From Polaribacter tangerinus (GTDB lineage Bacteria; Bacteroidota; Bacteroidia; Flavobacteriales; Flavobacteriaceae), in NCBI RefSeq assembly GCF_038024095.1, contig NZ_CP150668.1, forward strand, positions 1,054,001 to 1,118,000: a DNA stretch of 64,000 nt, in the 5' to 3' direction. A model generated the notes under the pieces. It saw only the letters and a list, made by a program, of their open reading frames with translations, had not been told where the DNA came from and ran no database searches. The stretch's first letter is position 1; the number at the start of each line of letters is the position of its first letter. Of this stretch, positions 8,300-17,471 are shown piece after piece. The translations under genes and the position numbers were made by a program.

Positions 8300-9562
8300 A
8301 TGATAAACGACAAAGTACTCGGTATTATTTTAGGTGGTGGACAAGGCTCTAGGCTTTATCCATTAACAAAAGACAGGTCTAAACCAGCAGTACCAATTGC
8401 AGGAAAATACAGATTGGTAGATATTCCTATCTCAAACTGTATCAATTCTAACATAAAAAGAATGTATGTATTAACGCAGTTTAATTCTGCCTCTTTAAAT
8501 GCTCACATAAAAAATACTTATCATTTTAGTTTTTTTAGTGATGCCTTTGTAGATGTATTAGCAGCTGAGCAAACTATTAATAGCGATAAATGGTTTCAAG
8601 GAACTGCAGATGCAGTAAGACAAAGTATGCATCATTTTTTACAAAATGACTTTGAATACGCATTGATACTTTCTGGAGACCAACTCTATAACATGGATTT
8701 TAAAGATATGATAGAGAAACACAAAGAAAGTGGTGCTAAAATTTCTATTGCAACCTACCCCGTTAATGCGAAAGATGCAACTTCTTTTGGTATTTTAAAA
8801 ACAGATCATACACATAAAATAACTTCATTTATAGAAAAACCTGCAGCAGAATTGTTACCAAAATGGATTTCTGATGTAAGTGAAGAAATGAAAAAAGAAG
8901 ATAGAAAATACCTTGCATCCATGGGAATCTATATTTTTAATAGAGACTTATTGGAAGAGCTAATGGCTAACCCTAATACTATTGATTTTGGAAAAGAGAT
9001 AATTCCGCAAGCAATTAAAGAACACAAAACAGTTAGTTATCCTTATGAAGGATATTGGACAGATATTGGAAATATAGACTCTTTCTTTGAGGCAAACATT
9101 GGACTTACAGACGATTTACCTAAATTTAATTTATACGACGAAAACAGGGTATATACTAGGGCACGTATTTTACCCACTTCTAAGTTTTCGAACACCGTTT
9201 TAAACAAAGCCGTAATAGCAGATGGTTGTATTATTAATGCTAAAAAAATAGAAAAATCTGTTATTGGTATTCGCTCTAGAATAGGTAAAGACACTATTAT
9301 TACTAATACATATATGATGGGTAGTGACTATTATGAATCTTTAGAGAAAATTAAAGCAGAAAAAATTATTAACCAAATAGGTGTGGGAGATAGGTGCATA
9401 ATAAACAATTGCATTATCGATAAAAATTGTCGAATCGGAGACGACACAACAATTAATGGAGGCCTACATTTAAAAAATACAGAAACAGCTACTTATTTGG
9501 TAAAAGACGGAATTGTAGTTCTTAAAAAAGGCGCCGTTATTCCGAAAGGAACAGTTATTTAA
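8300..9562 (+). CDS. glgC: Glucose-1-phosphate adenylyltransferase
   Basis: Makes ADP-glucose from glucose-1-phosphate and ATP, the committed step of bacterial glycogen synthesis. The 420-residue protein has the nucleotide-binding signature GGGQGSRLYPLT (12-23) followed by RSKPAVPIAGKYRLVD, the effector/substrate site. The catalytic middle part contains WFQGTADAVRQ, and a C-terminal left-handed beta-helix carries the hexapeptide-like repeats. It begins 2 nt after glgA, so the two are surely translated from one message. Confidence 0.96.
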   Translation: MINDKVLGIILGGGQGSRLYPLTKDRSKPAVPIAGKYRLVDIPISNCINSNIKRMYVLTQFNSASLNAHIKNTYHFSFFSDAFVDVLAAEQTINSDKWFQGTADAVRQSMHHFLQNDFEYALILSGDQLYNMDFKDMIEKHKESGAKISIATYPVNAKDATSFGILKTDHTHKITSFIEKPAAELLPKWISDVSEEMKKEDRKYLASMGIYIFNRDLLEELMANPNTIDFGKEIIPQAIKEHKTVSYPYEGYWTDIGNIDSFFEANIGLTDDLPKFNLYDENRVYTRARILPTSKFSNTVLNKAVIADGCIINAKKIEKSVIGIRSRIGKDTIITNTYMMGSDYYESLEKIKAEKIINQIGVGDRCIINNCIIDKNCRIGDDTTINGGLHLKNTETATYLVKDGIVVLKKGAVIPKGTVI

Positions 9563-9589
9563 AACAGTTTCACCACATAAAACTACTAA

Positions 9590-11500
9590 ATGTCTAAAGT
9601 AATAGCACATAGTTTATTTTCAGATTTTGACATCAGCCTATTTAAAGCTGGTAAGCATTACAAATTGTATGAAAAAATGGGAGCTCACCTTCTTGTTAAA
9701 GATGGCATAGAAGGAACTTACTTTGCTGTTTGGGCTCCAAGCGCAAAAAAAGTTGCTGTTATAGGTGACTTTAATTATTGGAACTCAAACGAGCATCAAC
9801 TTCATGTTCGTTGGGACTCTAGCGGAATTTGGGAAGGTTTTATACCATATGTACAAAAAGGAAATGTTTACAAATATCACATTCTAGGATCAGATGATAT
9901 GGTTCAGGAAAAAGCAGATCCTTATGCCAAAAGATGCGAACATCCTCCAAAAACTGGTTCTATAATATGGGAAGATAACTACAATTGGAAAGATAGTAGC
10001 TGGATGAAGAATAGGAAAAAACACAATGCCCTAAATGCCCCTTTTTCAGTGTATGAAGTTCACTTGAGTTCTTGGAAACAAAAGACAGCAGAAAATCGTT
10101 TTATGAGCTACACAGAACTAGCCGATGAATTGGTTAATTATGTGGTAGATATGAACTTTACACATGTTGAATTGATGCCTATTATGGAATTCCCTTACGA
10201 CCCAAGTTGGGGTTATCAAATTACGGGTTATTTTGCACCAACCTCAAGATTTGGCTACCCAGATGAATTGAAATTTTTAATAGATAAATTTCACGAAAAT
10301 AATATTGGGGTTCTATTAGATTGGGTTCCATCTCATTTTCCGTCGGATGCTCATGGACTAGGAAATTTTGATGGCTCTTGTCTTTATGAACACCCAGATC
10401 CTAGAAAAGGATACCATCAAGATTGGAAAAGCCTTATTTTTAATTATGGTAGAAATGAAGTAAAATCTTTCTTGATTAGTAATGCCCTTTTTTGGCTAGA
10501 CCAGTATCATGCAGACGGTTTACGTGTAGATGCTGTAGCCTCTATGCTATTTTTAGACTATTCAAGAAAAGATGGCGAATGGGAACCAAATGTATATGGC
10601 GGAAGAGAAAACCTAGAAGCTATCTCATTTTTACAAGAAATGAACATAGCTGTTTATGAAAACTTTCCTGATGTTCAAACTATTGCAGAAGAATCTACTT
10701 CTTTTCCAAAAGTTTCAAGTCCTGTTTTTGCCGGTGGCTTAGGCTTTGGAATGAAATGGATGATGGGCTGGATGCACGACAGTCTGGGATATTTTTCTAA
10801 AGAAACAATCTATAGAAAATACCATCAAAATGAAGTGACATTTAGTTTAAACTACGCATTTACAGAAAATTTTATGCTTCCTTTATCTCATGATGAAGTT
10901 GTATACGGAAAAAAATCTATAGTAGATAAAATGCCTGGAGATGAGTGGCAAAAATTTGCAAACATAAGATTACTTTACAGTTATATGTATACGCATCCTG
11001 GCGCAAAATTACTTTTTCAAGGTTGTGAATTCGGGCAAATATCTGAATGGAATTTTCAAAAAAGTTTAGACTGGTTTGTCTTAAAATATGATGTTCACAA
11101 AGGAGCAAAAAACTTTGTAAAAGATCTAAATATGTTTTACAAGACCGAAAAAGCCTTGTTTGAAAAACAGTTTTCAGAAGATGGTTTTGAGTGGATACAT
11201 CATAATGACCATGAAAACTCTGTATTGTCTTATATCCGAAAAGGAAAATCTACAAAAGATAATATCATAATCATTTTAAATTTAACACAAATACCAAGAG
11301 AAAATTATAGAATTGGTATCCCAAAAAAAGGAAATCTAAAAGAAATTTTTAATAGCGACCTATCCAAATATAATGGCACAGAAAACTTTGTAAATGCTAG
11401 TATTTCTTCAGAAAATACTCCTTGGAACTCAAAAGCACAATCTGTTGTACTAAACTTACCTCCTCTGGCTATGATTGCTCTAAAGTATAAAAAAGATTAA
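9590..11500 (+). CDS. glgB: 1,4-alpha-glucan branching enzyme (GH13)
   Basis: Cuts alpha-1,4 chains and rejoins them as alpha-1,6 branches. In 636 residues it has an N-terminal CBM48 domain (about 35-125, YFAVWAPSAKKVAVIGDFN), a GH13 barrel and a C-terminal all-beta domain. Catalytic residues: nucleophile Asp314 in GLRVDAVASM, acid/base Glu367 in IAEES, and the transition-state Asp of LPLSHDEVVYGK. The gap from glgC is 27 nt. The family is 620-730 residues long; this one lacks the extra N1 domain seen in the longer forms. Confidence 0.95.
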   Translation: MSKVIAHSLFSDFDISLFKAGKHYKLYEKMGAHLLVKDGIEGTYFAVWAPSAKKVAVIGDFNYWNSNEHQLHVRWDSSGIWEGFIPYVQKGNVYKYHILGSDDMVQEKADPYAKRCEHPPKTGSIIWEDNYNWKDSSWMKNRKKHNALNAPFSVYEVHLSSWKQKTAENRFMSYTELADELVNYVVDMNFTHVELMPIMEFPYDPSWGYQITGYFAPTSRFGYPDELKFLIDKFHENNIGVLLDWVPSHFPSDAHGLGNFDGSCLYEHPDPRKGYHQDWKSLIFNYGRNEVKSFLISNALFWLDQYHADGLRVDAVASMLFLDYSRKDGEWEPNVYGGRENLEAISFLQEMNIAVYENFPDVQTIAEESTSFPKVSSPVFAGGLGFGMKWMMGWMHDSLGYFSKETIYRKYHQNEVTFSLNYAFTENFMLPLSHDEVVYGKKSIVDKMPGDEWQKFANIRLLYSYMYTHPGAKLLFQGCEFGQISEWNFQKSLDWFVLKYDVHKGAKNFVKDLNMFYKTEKALFEKQFSEDGFEWIHHNDHENSVLSYIRKGKSTKDNIIIILNLTQIPRENYRIGIPKKGNLKEIFNSDLSKYNGTENFVNASISSENTPWNSKAQSVVLNLPPLAMIALKYKKD

Positions 11501-11648
11501 AAATATTTAAGTAACAACTACCTAACAGAATGGCGTTATTGTTTTTTTTGTAACTATTTATACGAATTCGTTGTAGTAGAAAAGAGATTATTTAACTACT
11601 TTTTTTATATAATTTAACGATTTTTACCTCATAAATCTAACATAAATC

Positions 11649-14051
11649 ATGATTGTAAATACAGAATTAGAACAAAAAGGAAATCTTTTTCCTGCTGAAA
11701 TAACAGCCTATAAAAAAGATGTAGATACGTTATATTTTACAACAAAAAATAACGTTATTTTACAACTAACTGTAGTAAGAGACAGTGTTTTACGGTTTAG
11801 ATATGCAACAAGCGGAAAGTTCGAAAAAGATTTTTCTTACGGTATTACCATGCACGCAAGCAGAGGGTATAATTTTTTAAACATATCCGAACAAGACAAT
11901 TACTACATTGTAACCACTTCTAAATTAATTTGTAAAGTAAACAAAGAAAACTTACATATTTCTATTTTTGATGCAATTAGTAACAAGTTGATTAATGAAG
12001 ATGAAATTGGTTTTCATTGGGAAGAAAGCTACGAATATGGTGGCGATATTGTAAAAATGAGTAAAACTTGCCAAAAAGCAGAAAGTTTTTATGGCTTGGG
12101 AGATAAACCAGTAGATGTAAATTTAAAAGGAAAACGTTTCGAAAACTGGGCTACAGACTCTTATGCCTTTGGTAAAAATACAGATCCTATTTACAAAGCT
12201 ATTCCGTTTTACACTGCAATACAAGACGATATTTCTTACGGAATATTTTTTGACAATACTTTTAAAACTCATTTCGATTTCGGGCAAGAAAGACGAAATG
12301 TAACAAGTTTTTGGGCACAAGGTGGTGAAATGAATTATTACTTTATCTATGGTCCAAAAATGGAAGATGTTGTAGCAAATTACACAGATTTAACGGGTAA
12401 ACCTCACGCCCTACCTCCTCTTTGGGCTTTAGGTTTTCACCAATGTAAATGGAGTTATTACCCAGAAAGTAATGTTAAAAAAATAACTAAAACATTTAGA
12501 GACCTTCAAATACCATGTGATGCTATTTACTTAGACATCGATTATATGGATGGTTTTCGATGTTTTACTTGGGATAAAAATCATTTTCCAGACCCTAAGA
12601 GAATGGTAAAAGAATTGGAAGGAGATGGTTTTAAAACCGTTGTAATTATAGATCCTGGTATTAAAATAGATTTGGATTATGAAGTTTTTAAAGAAGCATT
12701 AGACAAAGATTATTTCTGTAAACGTGCAGATGGGCCTTATATGAAAGGAAAAGTTTGGCCTGGAGAATGTTACTTTCCGGACTATACCAAACCAGAAGTA
12801 AGAGAATGGTGGTCTGGTTTATTTAAAGAATTGATTGAAGAAATTGGTGTAAAAGGTGTTTGGAATGACATGAACGAACCTGCCGTTATGGATGTACCAA
12901 ATAAATCGTTTCCTGATGACGTTCGTCACGATTTTGATGGAAACCCTTGCTCTCACAGAAAAGCACATAATATTTATGGTACTCAAATGGCTAGAGCCAC
13001 ATATCATGGATTAAAAAAATATGCTTATCCTAAAAGACCTTTTGTAATTACAAGATCTGCCTATTCGGGAGCACAAAGATATACCTCAACTTGGATGGGA
13101 GACAATATTGCAAGTTGGGAACATTTGGCGATAGCCAACAACCAAGCACAAAGAATGGCAATGTCTGGTTTTTCTTTTGCAGGATCTGATATTGGTGGCT
13201 TTGCCGAGCAACCACAGGGAGAATTATTTGCAAGGTGGATTCAATTAGGTGTATTCCATGCTTTCTGTAGAGTACACTCTTCCGGAGATCATGGAGACCA
13301 AGAACCATGGGTGTTTGGCGATGAAATTACCGATATTGTTCGAAAGTTTGTGAATTTAAGGTACCAGTTACTGCCCTACTTATACACGGCATTCTGGAAA
13401 TATTTAACAGAAGGAACTCCAATTTTAAAATCGTTAGTTCTTTTTGATCAAGAAGACCACCAAACTCATTATAGAAGTGATGAATTTGTATACGGTGAAC
13501 AATTATTAATTTGTCCAATAACAGAGCCAAACGCTAGAGGAAGACGGATGTATATTCCTAGAGGGAAATGGTATAATTTCTGGACAGATGAATTATTAGA
13601 AGGTGGAAAAGAAATTTGGGTAGCTGCAGCATTAGATAGCATGCCAATATTTGTAAAAGAAGGTGCCATAATACCTAAATATCCTATTCAGCAATATGTG
13701 GGCGAAAAGGATTTTGATGAAATAACGTTGGATGTATATTTCAAAGAAGGAAAAGAAACATCTAAACTATATGACGATGCCCATGATGGGTATGACTACA
13801 AAAAAGGAAGGTTTAGCCTTAGAACTTTTAAGTTAACAGGTAAACAAAATGAACTTATAATTCAGCAACACAAAAGAGGAGATTTTAACGCACACTATAA
13901 AAATGTTACTCTTATTTTTCATAACTTACCTTTTAAGGTACACACTGTTCAGTTAGACAATGTTAACATCGATTTAGATAACTTTAACAGTAATAATAAT
14001 GCTATAACTATTAATAAAGATTTTACAGAACTACACTTAATAGGAGCATAA
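11649..14051 (+). CDS. Alpha-glucosidase family protein (GH31)
   Basis: Retaining glycoside hydrolase of family 31, acting on alpha-linked glucosides. The N-terminal beta-sandwich (about 1-230) leads into the barrel with nucleophile Asp407 (WNDMNEP, Trp405-Pro411) and acid/base Asp485 (WMGDN). GSDIGGF and HSSGDHGDQEPW are also present; C-terminal beta domains follow. No signal peptide is visible, so it should be cytoplasmic. It lies 148 bp after glgB on the same strand and ends at the cluster's terminator, which suggests turnover of glycogen or maltodextrin. Exact substrate (maltose, isomaltose, dextrin) cannot be told from sequence. Confidence 0.92.
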   Translation: MIVNTELEQKGNLFPAEITAYKKDVDTLYFTTKNNVILQLTVVRDSVLRFRYATSGKFEKDFSYGITMHASRGYNFLNISEQDNYYIVTTSKLICKVNKENLHISIFDAISNKLINEDEIGFHWEESYEYGGDIVKMSKTCQKAESFYGLGDKPVDVNLKGKRFENWATDSYAFGKNTDPIYKAIPFYTAIQDDISYGIFFDNTFKTHFDFGQERRNVTSFWAQGGEMNYYFIYGPKMEDVVANYTDLTGKPHALPPLWALGFHQCKWSYYPESNVKKITKTFRDLQIPCDAIYLDIDYMDGFRCFTWDKNHFPDPKRMVKELEGDGFKTVVIIDPGIKIDLDYEVFKEALDKDYFCKRADGPYMKGKVWPGECYFPDYTKPEVREWWSGLFKELIEEIGVKGVWNDMNEPAVMDVPNKSFPDDVRHDFDGNPCSHRKAHNIYGTQMARATYHGLKKYAYPKRPFVITRSAYSGAQRYTSTWMGDNIASWEHLAIANNQAQRMAMSGFSFAGSDIGGFAEQPQGELFARWIQLGVFHAFCRVHSSGDHGDQEPWVFGDEITDIVRKFVNLRYQLLPYLYTAFWKYLTEGTPILKSLVLFDQEDHQTHYRSDEFVYGEQLLICPITEPNARGRRMYIPRGKWYNFWTDELLEGGKEIWVAAALDSMPIFVKEGAIIPKYPIQQYVGEKDFDEITLDVYFKEGKETSKLYDDAHDGYDYKKGRFSLRTFKLTGKQNELIIQQHKRGDFNAHYKNVTLIFHNLPFKVHTVQLDNVNIDLDNFNSNNNAITINKDFTELHLIGA

Positions 14052-14061
14052 AGAAAATTTA

Positions 14062-14095
14062 AAAAGCCATTAACGAAATTTCATTAATGGCTTTT
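14062..14095. terminator. Bidirectional terminator between the glg cluster and prfA
   Basis: AAAAGCCATTAA and TTAATGGCTTTT form a perfect 12-bp stem with a 10-nt loop, A-rich on one side and T-rich on the other. It serves the GH31 gene on the plus strand and prfA on the minus strand. Confidence 0.85.
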
Positions 14096-14118
14096 ATATA
14101 TTAAAATGTTTGTACTAT

Positions 14119-15195
14119 TTAAATACCGTCTCCTAAGCTTTTTAACTTTTCAGTGTTTTCTGCCAACATTAATTCATCAATAATTTTTTGAATATCACCA
14201 TTCATAATATTTGGTAAGTCATACAAAGACAAGCCAATTCTGTGATCTGTAACCCTACCTTGTGCATAATTGTACGTTCTAATTTTTGCACTTCTGTCTC
14301 CAGAAGAAACCATTGAACCTCTTTTTAGCGCATCTTCTGCTTGTTTCTTTGCTAATTCCATGTCATACAAACGAGATCTTAACACTTTAAATGCTTTCTC
14401 TTTATTTTTATGCTGCGACTTTTGATCTTGACATTGAGCCACCAAACCAGTTGGAATGTGAGTTAAACGAACTGCAGAATAAGTGGTGTTTACCGATTGA
14501 CCACCAGGACCCGAAGAACAGAAAAAATCTATCCTTACATCTTTCGGGTTTATTTCTACATCAAATTCTTCTGCCTCAGGAAAAACCATACATGTTGCTG
14601 CAGAAGTATGAACTCTACCTTGGGTTTCGGTTTGAGGTACTCTTTGTACTCGGTGTACGCCAGCCTCAAACTTTAATATTCCATAAACATCATCTCCGTT
14701 AACCTCAAATTGAATTTCTTTAAAACCTCCGTTGGTTCCTTCGGAATAATCTACTGTAGATACTTTCCAACCTTTACTTTCACAATATTTAGAGTACATT
14801 CTAAACAAATCTCCAGCAAAAATACTTGCCTCATCTCCACCAGCACCCGCTCGTAATTCTACTACTGCATTTTTACTATCTTCTGGATCTTTAGGAATAA
14901 GAAGAAATTTAATTTCATCTTCTAATTGTGGTATTCTGGCATTGGCTTCTTCTATTTCTAACTTTGCCATTTCAGTCATTTCTGCATCAGACCCGTCCGA
15001 AATTATTTCTTTTGCCTCTTCTATATTGCTCAATAGAGATTGGTATTCATCTCCTTTTTTTACAACACTCCCTAAATCTTTGTATTCTTTACTTAATTGT
15101 GCGTACCGTTTTTGATCCATGATAATTTCTGGCTGAATAATCAAATCAGAAACCTCATCATAACGTTGTTTTACAATTCTTAATTTATCTATCAT
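14119..15195 (-). CDS. prfA: Peptide chain release factor 1
   Basis: Ends translation at UAA and UAG. 358 residues, normal length. The stop-codon-reading PxT motif is present as Pro-Gln-Thr in [16 protein letters not shown], which separates RF1 from RF2 (SPF). The peptidyl-hydrolase GGQ is at 231-233 in [12 protein letters not shown]. Gln233 is the residue that PrmC methylates. It follows purM at a gap of 139 bp on the same strand and ends at the shared terminator. Confidence 0.97.
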   Translation of the reverse strand: MIDKLRIVKQRYDEVSDLIIQPEIIMDQKRYAQLSKEYKDLGSVVKKGDEYQSLLSNIEEAKEIISDGSDAEMTEMAKLEIEEANARIPQLEDEIKFLLIPKDPEDSKNAVVELRAGAGGDEASIFAGDLFRMYSKYCESKGWKVSTVDYSEGTNGGFKEIQFEVNGDDVYGILKFEAGVHRVQRVPQTETQGRVHTSAATCMVFPEAEEFDVEINPKDVRIDFFCSSGPGGQSVNTTYSAVRLTHIPTGLVAQCQDQKSQHKNKEKAFKVLRSRLYDMELAKKQAEDALKRGSMVSSGDRSAKIRTYNYAQGRVTDHRIGLSLYDLPNIMNGDIQKIIDELMLAENTEKLKSLGDGI

Positions 15196-15334
15196 TTGCT
15201 ACGCTGTTCTTGGACTGCGAATTTACAATTTTTTATCGAAAAAAGTTTTTATTTTCGATTAACTATATTTGTAATAAACAGAGTTTTCTATGAAATTAAT
15301 ATGGTTTTATTTTTTGGGAACTGTAAAAAATAGG

Positions 15335-16513
15335 CTAGTATTCAAAAACACCAAACTCACTTTTTATAGTTAATTTTTTCTTTGATGATGCCTCTACACG
15401 ACCTACAATTTGTGCATTTACGTTGTAAGATTTAGCAATAGCTATCATATCATTTGCAACTTCTGGTGAAACATATAGCTCCATTCTGTGTCCGCAATTA
15501 AAAACCTGATACATTTCTTTCCAATCTGTATTAGATTGTTCTTGAATTAGCTTAAACAAAGGCGGCACCGAAAACATATTATCTTTTACAATATGTAAAT
15601 TATCTACAAAATGTAAAATTTTAGTTTGCGCGCCTCCAGAGCAATGAATCATTCCATGAATATTTTCAGCATTGTATTTGGAGAGTATTTCTTTAACAAT
15701 TGGTGCATAAGTTCTGGTTGGAGAAAGTACTAATTTACCTGCATCTAAAGGAGATTCTTCTACAGTATCAGTTAGTTTTACATTGCCTGCATATACCAAA
15801 TTTGAAGGCACAGATGCATCGAAACTCTCTGGATATTTTGTAGCTAAGTAATTATGAAAAACATCGTGTCGAGCAGATGTTAGCCCATTAGAACCCATAC
15901 CACCGTTATACTCGGTTTCGTAGGTAGCTTGTCCGAAAGATTCTAAACCAACAATTACATCACCAGCTTTTATGTTGGCATTATCAATAACATCTTCTCG
16001 CTTTATTCTGGCTGTGACAGTAGAGTCTACAATTATAGTTCTTACCAAATCTCCAACATCAGCAGTTTCTCCACCTGTAGAATGTATTGTTACACCAAAC
16101 TTTTTTAAATCTTTTATAAGTTCTTCTGTTCCGTTAATAATTGCTGATAAAACTTCGCCTGGTATTTTACTTTTATTACGACCTATTGTAGAAGACAGCA
16201 TAATATTATCTGTAGCACCCACACATAATAAATCATCAATATTCATTATTAAAGCATCTTGTGCAATACCTTTCCAAACAGAAATATCTCCAGTTTCTTT
16301 CCAATACATATAGGCCAATGAAGATTTTGTACCTGCGCCATCTGCATGCATTACCAAACAATAATTGGCATCATTGGTTAGATAGTCTGGTACAATTTTA
16401 CAAAACGCTTTAGGAAATAATCCTTTATCTATATTTTTAATAGCATTGTGCACATCTTCTTTAGATGCAGAAACACCTCTTTGTGCGTATCTTTTGGAAA
16501 CTTCTTGACTCAT
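15335..16513 (-). CDS. purM: Phosphoribosylformylglycinamidine cyclo-ligase (AIR synthetase)
   Basis: Closes FGAM to AIR with ATP in purine synthesis. The 392-residue protein has the PurM features: N-terminal RYAQRGVSA, the nucleotide/Mg region HADGAGTKSSLAY, the central dimer strands with STGGETADVGD, and a C-terminal glycine-rich half (HCSGGAQTKILHF). It is about 45 residues longer than the E. coli enzyme, as is normal in Bacteroidetes. A good -7 box (TATCTTTG, complement of 16546-16553) lies 33 nt upstream. prfA follows on the same strand. Confidence 0.93.
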   Translation of the reverse strand: MSQEVSKRYAQRGVSASKEDVHNAIKNIDKGLFPKAFCKIVPDYLTNDANYCLVMHADGAGTKSSLAYMYWKETGDISVWKGIAQDALIMNIDDLLCVGATDNIMLSSTIGRNKSKIPGEVLSAIINGTEELIKDLKKFGVTIHSTGGETADVGDLVRTIIVDSTVTARIKREDVIDNANIKAGDVIVGLESFGQATYETEYNGGMGSNGLTSARHDVFHNYLATKYPESFDASVPSNLVYAGNVKLTDTVEESPLDAGKLVLSPTRTYAPIVKEILSKYNAENIHGMIHCSGGAQTKILHFVDNLHIVKDNMFSVPPLFKLIQEQSNTDWKEMYQVFNCGHRMELYVSPEVANDMIAIAKSYNVNAQIVGRVEASSKKKLTIKSEFGVFEY

Positions 16514-16655
16514 TTTGGCTGTGAATGATGGTTTTTTATTGCAAGCAAAGATATTTATAATAAAAAAAATACCATTGTAATTACCAATAATTATTTTATA
16601 AATTTAAAGTTAATTCTTTATATTTGGTTTTTTTCAAACTTTTAAATCCCTAAAT

Positions 16656-17426
16656 ATGAAAAGTAACATCTCTTTTTTAACACTCTTTTTGATTTCAATT
16701 TTTAGCTTAAATGCTCAAGTAACTGCAGAAAAATTTATCGATTTTATTCCTATTCCTCCTGTTCAATTAAAGTCGGATATTGTGTCTACATCTTCCGATA
16801 ATAAAATAATAAAAATATCTACTACAGAAATGTCTTTAGATAAAAAAGCGGTTATTAATTTTATGCCAAACGAATCTATGCAAACTACTATTCAGCAATT
16901 AACAGATGATGGTAATGTGGCCTATTTTTACTCTGGTCGGTCTGTAAAAAAAGGAACCTATCGACTTACAGTAGATTACAACAAATATATAATTCAAAAT
17001 ACAGAAAATTTCTCTGAAGAGGGATGTTTAGGATATGCTAAAATAGGTGTTGGCCTAAGAATTGTTGCCAACATAAATGCTTTAAAAAACAATATAGATA
17101 TTAGCAGTCTTGTAGCAATTGGTAATGCAGCAAAGAAAGGTATTATTTCTGGGACTGTCGGCTATGAAGTTATTGGTATAGAATCTAAAGAGATAACTGC
17201 AATACTACCCATAAATTCAGAAATTACTTCATCATTAAATCAGGTTTTTTTACAAGCTATTGGCGTAGTAAAAGGTAAGATTTATGATACTAAAACAAGG
17301 TTACACCCACAAATTATTGCCATTAAACATACCGGTTGCGATGTTACAAAATTTGTAAGAGCTTTCATGAAAAAATACGCTACTGAAAGCGCTATTAACT
17401 CAACTGAATTATTTGTGAAAAACTAA
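16656..17426 (+). CDS. Secreted protein of unknown function
   Basis: 256 residues with a clear Sec signal peptide (hydrophobic 6-17, ending ...SLNAQ at about 21). The mature part is mixed alpha/beta with a segment rich in small residues near 125-165 and two Cys (in EEGCLGY and HTGCD), which could pair in the periplasm. I do not recognise a domain. TATATTTG at 16619-16626 is a good -7 box 30 nt before the ATG, so it is probably a single-gene unit with its own bidirectional terminator. Confidence 0.65.
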   Translation: MKSNISFLTLFLISIFSLNAQVTAEKFIDFIPIPPVQLKSDIVSTSSDNKIIKISTTEMSLDKKAVINFMPNESMQTTIQQLTDDGNVAYFYSGRSVKKGTYRLTVDYNKYIIQNTENFSEEGCLGYAKIGVGLRIVANINALKNNIDISSLVAIGNAAKKGIISGTVGYEVIGIESKEITAILPINSEITSSLNQVFLQAIGVVKGKIYDTKTRLHPQIIAIKHTGCDVTKFVRAFMKKYATESAINSTELFVKN

Positions 17427-17431
17427 TAACG

Positions 17432-17466
17432 AAAAGCCATACATTTAAATGTATGGCTTTTTTTTT
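17432..17466. terminator. Bidirectional terminator between 16656-17426 and the GSIII gene
   Basis: AAAAGCCATACATTT joined to AAATGTATGGCTTTT is a perfect 30-nt palindrome followed by further T residues. It is placed between two convergent genes and works in both directions. Confidence 0.88.
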
Positions 17467-17471
17467 AGAAC

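Noticed and set aside
14391..14702. Plus-strand ORF opposite prfA
   Set aside because: It is a shadow of prfA codons on the other strand; no promoter, no protein-like pattern.
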